NCBI GenBank assembly: GCA_910586125.1
Contig: CAJUHP010000010.1
Span: forward strand, 1 to 64,000
Source: an uncultured Lachnospiraceae bacterium
GTDB taxonomy: Bacteria; Bacillota; Clostridia; Lachnospirales; Lachnospiraceae
Reading direction: 5' to 3'
Length of the DNA: 64,000 bases
Under the pieces are notes generated by a model. It was not told where the DNA came from, ran no database searches, and saw nothing but the letters and a program-made list of their open reading frames with translations. Position numbers and translations under genes: made by a program. Of this stretch, positions 60,856-64,000 are shown one piece after another (within the stretch, counting starts at the first letter, position 1; each line of letters opens with the position of its first letter).

Positions 60856-62130
60856 GTGATTAAGAAAGAGATGATTGCTATGCTGTTGGCAGGCGGGCAG
60901 GGAAGCCGTCTGGGAGTCCTGACAGCGAAGGTAGCAAAGCCTGCAGTGGCGTTTGGAGGGAAATACCGGATTATCGACTTTCCTCTGAGCAACTGCATCA
61001 ATTCGGGTATCGATACCGTAGGCGTATTGACCCAGTATCAGCCGCTGAAGCTGAATACCCATATCGGCATCGGTATTCCGTGGGATCTGGACCGCAATAT
61101 CGGCGGTGTTACCGTGCTTCCGCCCTATGAGAAGAGCCGCAACAGCGAGTGGTACACCGGTACGGCCAACGCGATCTATCAGAACCTGGATTACATGGAA
61201 ATGTACAATCCGGAGTACGTTCTGATTCTGTCCGGCGACCACATCTACAAGATGGATTACGAGGTGATGCTGGACTATCACAAGGCCAACAACGCCGACG
61301 TTACGATTGCTGCGATGCCGGTGCCCATGGAAGAGGCGCACCGCTTCGGCATTCTTGTGACGGACGATAAGAATCAGATCCGCGAGTTCGAGGAGAAACC
61401 GGAGAACCCCAGCAGCAATCTGGCCTCCATGGGTATCTATATCTTTAACTGGAAGGTACTGAAGGAAGCGCTGGTGACGCTGGCCGAAGTACCGGGCTGC
61501 GACTTCGGCAAGCATGTCATTCCGTACTGCCATAATGCCGGAAAGCCGATCTTTGCATATGAATATAATGGTTACTGGAAGGATGTCGGAACCCTGACTT
61601 CCTACTGGGAGGCCAATATGGAGCTGATCGACATTATTCCGGTATTCAATCTGTATGAAGAGTACTGGAAGATCTTTACCAAGAGCGATATTCTGCCGCC
61701 GCAGTATATCTCGGCGGAGTCCACCATCGAGCGCAGCATCATCGGTGAGGGCACCAGCATTTACGGAAGCGTTCACAATTCCGTGATCGGTTCCGGCGTC
61801 ACCATCGGGAAGGGCGCTGTGATCCGCAACTCTATTATCATGCAGGGCGTTGTGATCGGAGAAGGTACGGTGATTGACAAGGCGATCATCGCGGATCAGT
61901 CCCAGGTCGGCGCCGGCGTGAAGATAGGCGTGGGCGAGTTTGCGGCCAGTAAGCTGGACCCGAAGGTATACAATGCAGATTTGGTTGTGGTAGGAGAGAA
62001 ATCTTACATCCCGGACGGCGTGAGCATCGGAAAGAACACGGCGATCTCCGGTGTTACGGAGAAGGATGATTATCCGAACGGCGCGCTGGCTGGCGGCGAA
62101 TACGTGATAAAGGCAGGTGGCATACTGTGA
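60856..62130 (+). CDS. glgC: Glucose-1-phosphate adenylyltransferase, catalytic subunit
   Basis: The 424-residue enzyme makes ADP-glucose for glycogen. Marks: MIAMLLAGGQGSRLGVLTAK with the nucleotide loop, IIDFPLSNCINSGIDTVGVL, ILSGDHIYKMDYEVML with the catalytic Asp, and a C-terminal left-handed beta helix. GTG 60856 (VIKKEMIAML) is preceded by AAGGGGTG; frames opening upstream run through the leader. It overlaps glgD by four bases, the usual clostridial pair in which GlgC is active and GlgD modulates. Confidence 0.95.
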   Translation: MIKKEMIAMLLAGGQGSRLGVLTAKVAKPAVAFGGKYRIIDFPLSNCINSGIDTVGVLTQYQPLKLNTHIGIGIPWDLDRNIGGVTVLPPYEKSRNSEWYTGTANAIYQNLDYMEMYNPEYVLILSGDHIYKMDYEVMLDYHKANNADVTIAAMPVPMEEAHRFGILVTDDKNQIREFEEKPENPSSNLASMGIYIFNWKVLKEALVTLAEVPGCDFGKHVIPYCHNAGKPIFAYEYNGYWKDVGTLTSYWEANMELIDIIPVFNLYEEYWKIFTKSDILPPQYISAESTIERSIIGEGTSIYGSVHNSVIGSGVTIGKGAVIRNSIIMQGVVIGEGTVIDKAIIADQSQVGAGVKIGVGEFAASKLDPKVYNADLVVVGEKSYIPDGVSIGKNTAISGVTEKDDYPNGALAGGEYVIKAGGIL

Positions 62131-63248
62131 GAGCGATAGGCATCATTTTAGCAGGCGGCAACAACAAGAAGATGGGGGAGCTGTCCCAGAAGAGGGCAAT
62201 CTCCGCTCTGCCGGTGGCGGGAAGCTACCGCGGGATTGATTTTCCTTTGAGTAATATGACCAATTCTCAGGTGAAGAAGGTCGCAGTGATAACCCAGTAT
62301 AATTCCCTGTCCTTAAACGAGCATCTGATCTCCTCCAAGTGGTGGAACTTCGGGCGCAAACAGGGGGGGCTGAGCGTATTTACTCCCAGTATTACGCCCA
62401 GCAATACAAACTGGTATCGGGGTACAGCGGATTCTATGTACCAGAACATAAAGTTTCTGCGAGACAGCCATGAACCCTATGTGGTGATAGCCAACGGCGA
62501 TGCCGTCTACAAGATGGATTACAGCGAAGTCCTGGAATACCACATCGCCAAGAAGGCGGATATCACCATGGTATGTAAGAAAATGCCCCAGGACGAGAAC
62601 CTGTGCCGTTTTGGTCTGGTGAAGCTGGACGAGGACAGCCGGGTTGTGGATATCGATGAGAAGCCTATGGTGGCCACCTCCGATATCGCCAATATGGGCG
62701 TTTATGTGCTGCGCCGCCGTCTTTTGATCGATCTTTTGGAGCAGTGCGCAGAGGAAGAGCGGTTTGATTTTGTCCGCGATATTCTGATCCGCTACAAAAA
62801 TATGAAGAAGATTTACTCGTTCCCGCTGGAGACGTACTGGGGCGGTATCAGCAGTATCGAATCCTATTACAAGACCAACATGGATTTCCTCAATCCGGCG
62901 GTCAGAGATTACTTCTTCCATCAGTATCCCGACGTATATTCCAAGGTGGATGACAATCCTCCCGCGAAGTACAATCCGGGCAGCCATGTGCGTAACAGCC
63001 TGATTTCCAGCGGCTGTATCATCAATGGCACCATCGAGAATTCCGTTTTGTTTAAGCAGGCTTATATCGGCAATAACTGTGTGATCAAGAACTCCATTAT
63101 TCTCAATGATGTGTACATCGGTGACAATACAGTGATCGAGAACTGTATTGTAGAGAGCCACGATACGATCAAGGCAAACATGACTTATACCGGAACGCCG
63201 GATAAGATCAAAGTAGTCGTGGAAAAGAACATCAGATACGAGATTTAA
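62127..63248 (+). CDS. glgD: Glycogen biosynthesis protein GlgD
   Basis: The 373-residue partner of GlgC begins at GTG 62127, overlapping the glgC stop. It keeps the nucleotidyltransferase fold (IGIILAGGNNKKMGELSQKR; FPLSNMTNSQVKKVAVITQY) but changes the GGxGxRL loop to GGNNKKM, which fits a non-catalytic regulatory role. The C-terminal beta helix is present. The two proteins probably form a heterotetramer with altered allosteric control. Confidence 0.94.
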   Translation: MRAIGIILAGGNNKKMGELSQKRAISALPVAGSYRGIDFPLSNMTNSQVKKVAVITQYNSLSLNEHLISSKWWNFGRKQGGLSVFTPSITPSNTNWYRGTADSMYQNIKFLRDSHEPYVVIANGDAVYKMDYSEVLEYHIAKKADITMVCKKMPQDENLCRFGLVKLDEDSRVVDIDEKPMVATSDIANMGVYVLRRRLLIDLLEQCAEEERFDFVRDILIRYKNMKKIYSFPLETYWGGISSIESYYKTNMDFLNPAVRDYFFHQYPDVYSKVDDNPPAKYNPGSHVRNSLISSGCIINGTIENSVLFKQAYIGNNCVIKNSIILNDVYIGDNTVIENCIVESHDTIKANMTYTGTPDKIKVVVEKNIRYEI

Positions 63249-63322
63249 AAAAGCAGGGGCGGCTCTGGCCGGGTGCCTCAGACAGGGCAGTCCCTGTGAA
63301 AGAGAGTAACGGGGGTATCACC

Positions 63323-63613
63323 ATGCAGATTACAGATGTCAGAGTCAGAAAAGTAGCCAGGGAAGGCAAGATGAAAGCAATCGTTTCGATCACGCTGGAC
63401 AATGAATTCGTCGTCCATGATATCAAGGTCATTGAGGGGGAGAAGGGCGTGTTTATCGCCATGCCCAGCCGCAAGGCCGCAGACGGAGAGTATCGGGATA
63501 TTGCGCATCCGATCAATTCGGAGACTCGTGACCGAATTCAAAACATTATCTTGACGAAGTACGAAGCTGCTTTGCTGGAAGAAGAGATGCAGGAGGAGAT
63601 GCAGGAGGCATAG
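63323..63613 (+). CDS. spoVG: Septation/sporulation regulator SpoVG
   Basis: The 96-residue protein begins MQITDVRVRKVAREGKMKAI and contains DNEFVVHDIKVIEGEKGVFI, AMPSRKAADGEYRDIAHPI, all characteristic of SpoVG, a nucleic-acid-binding regulator of sporulation, septation and other traits in Firmicutes. ATG 63323 follows GGGGGTATCACC. The tail is acidic and Glu/Met-rich. It lies 74 bases after glgD on the same strand. Confidence 0.96.
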   Translation: MQITDVRVRKVAREGKMKAIVSITLDNEFVVHDIKVIEGEKGVFIAMPSRKAADGEYRDIAHPINSETRDRIQNIILTKYEAALLEEEMQEEMQEA

Positions 63614-63733
63614 AGATTGCCTGCATCCCGACACATCAGGATATCGTATGCCGTCCGGTGTTAGGGGCGGACGGCAATGCATATTGTAATCAGGAGAAGG
63701 TTTACAATAATAAAAATAGATGTATCATTGACA

Positions 63734-63781
63734 GGGCTGCTGTCTGCGCGGGTGCAGGACAGCAGTCTTGTTTGTTTTCTC
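63734..63781 (+). terminator. Intrinsic terminator downstream of spoVG
   Basis: GGCTGCTGTC pairs with GACAGCAGTC (one G-T wobble), followed by TTGTTTGTTTTCT. It separates spoVG from the partial gene at the window end. Confidence 0.7.
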
Positions 63782-63855
63782 TTCAGCAAAAAATAGTATT
63801 TTTCACCACAGCAAAAAACGGGTATCTGTGATAAAATAGCCGCAGGAGGATGCGT

Positions 63856-64000
63856 ATGGACAGTGATTCCCGGAATCGTTTATTGGAAGAAATGTCAGAC
63901 TGTATGGTTAGGGATACCGGTGTGGAGGAGATGATGCGCCGGGTATGCGCTTTCTTTTCTGCGCCGCGGGGAGGGATTTGCAGGACAGAGGGGGAGAAAA
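63856..64000 (+). CDS. Partial gene, product unrecognised
   Basis: ATG 63856 follows GCAGGAGGA and opens a frame that stays open to the window edge (MDSDSRNRLLEEMSDCMVRD, then TGVEEMMRRVCAFFSAPRGG). Only 48 codons are visible, too few to name a family. The leading helix with Arg/Glu could belong to a regulator or enzyme. The 3' end lies outside the window. Confidence 0.6.
   Translation, partial: MDSDSRNRLLEEMSDCMVRDTGVEEMMRRVCAFFSAPRGGICRTEGEK

Noticed and set aside
60835..61776. Minus-strand frame of 313 codons, and a similar one at 62313-63161
   Set aside because: Both are antisense to glgC and glgD and carry no recognisable protein features.

Overview
The window looks like a chromosomal stretch from an anaerobic, spore-forming Clostridia, probably a Lachnospiraceae-type gut Firmicute. 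Supporting genes are spoIIR, spoVG, the paired glgC/glgD of Clostridia, C5-pathway haem genes ending in sirohaem, class II aldolase and oligoendopeptidase F. Core genes are moderately GC-rich with strong Shine-Dalgarno sites. This genus-level guess is inference; no rRNA or species marker is present.

Layout. (1) 0-12.3 kb is an accessory, partly decayed zone. It holds a frameshifted DUF5348 gene and a neighbouring remnant, a GntR(YtrA)-ABC transporter operon under a consensus promoter with two palindromes, a PC4/YdbC-like protein, a MATE pump with a MarR remnant, small acetyltransferase, kinase, nitroreductase and YdeI-like genes, an XRE-aminoglycoside-kinase-like fusion, and several pseudogenes (Arr-like, methyltransferase, and two related pectinacetylesterase-like copies). 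(2) 12.3-20.6 kb is a strikingly AT-rich island with a three-gene operon: a 1136-residue P-loop ATPase, a 974-residue divergent adenosine deaminase with all active-site motifs, and a four-helix Csx27-like membrane protein. This is the architecture of RADAR anti-phage defence (rdrA, rdrB plus accessory membrane gene). A 58-residue ORF with a near-consensus promoter and a cloverleaf-like inverted-repeat structure lie upstream. (3) 20.7-35.2 kb is mostly housekeeping: methyltransferase, fba, a TetR gene and membrane protein sharing a palindromic operator, pepF-ispE-gntR, spoIIR, ddl, murI and small enzymes. (4) 35.3-46.9 kb is a sirohaem and sulfite-reduction cluster: a trifunctional HemC-CobA-HemD fusion, hemA, a YeiH-type exporter, a sirohaem sulfite reductase, a rhodanese-tipped flavoprotein, a LysR regulator, hemL, hemB and a Met8-like precorrin-2 dehydrogenase. 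(5) 47.1-53.4 kb holds an AraC-type regulator with a very long C-terminal region, an EAL-domain remnant, a chemoreceptor and a GH5 lipoprotein with a CBM2-like tail. (6) 53.6-59.1 kb is a second defence locus: a McrB-like NTPase with a coiled coil and a 16-residue tandem repeat, overlapping downstream with a DUF2357/McrC-like PD-(D/E)XK nuclease. (7) 59.1-64 kb is core: asnS, glgC-glgD, spoVG and the start of one more gene.

The most important content is the RADAR locus. By homology RdrA would form the ATPase ring that loads RdrB, an adenosine deaminase acting during phage infection. Together with the McrBC-like locus, two independent nucleic-acid-targeting defence systems lie within 46 kb. 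The haem cluster lacks hemE/hemN/hemG-type genes and instead carries the precorrin-2 branch, so its product is most likely sirohaem for the adjacent sulfite reductase.
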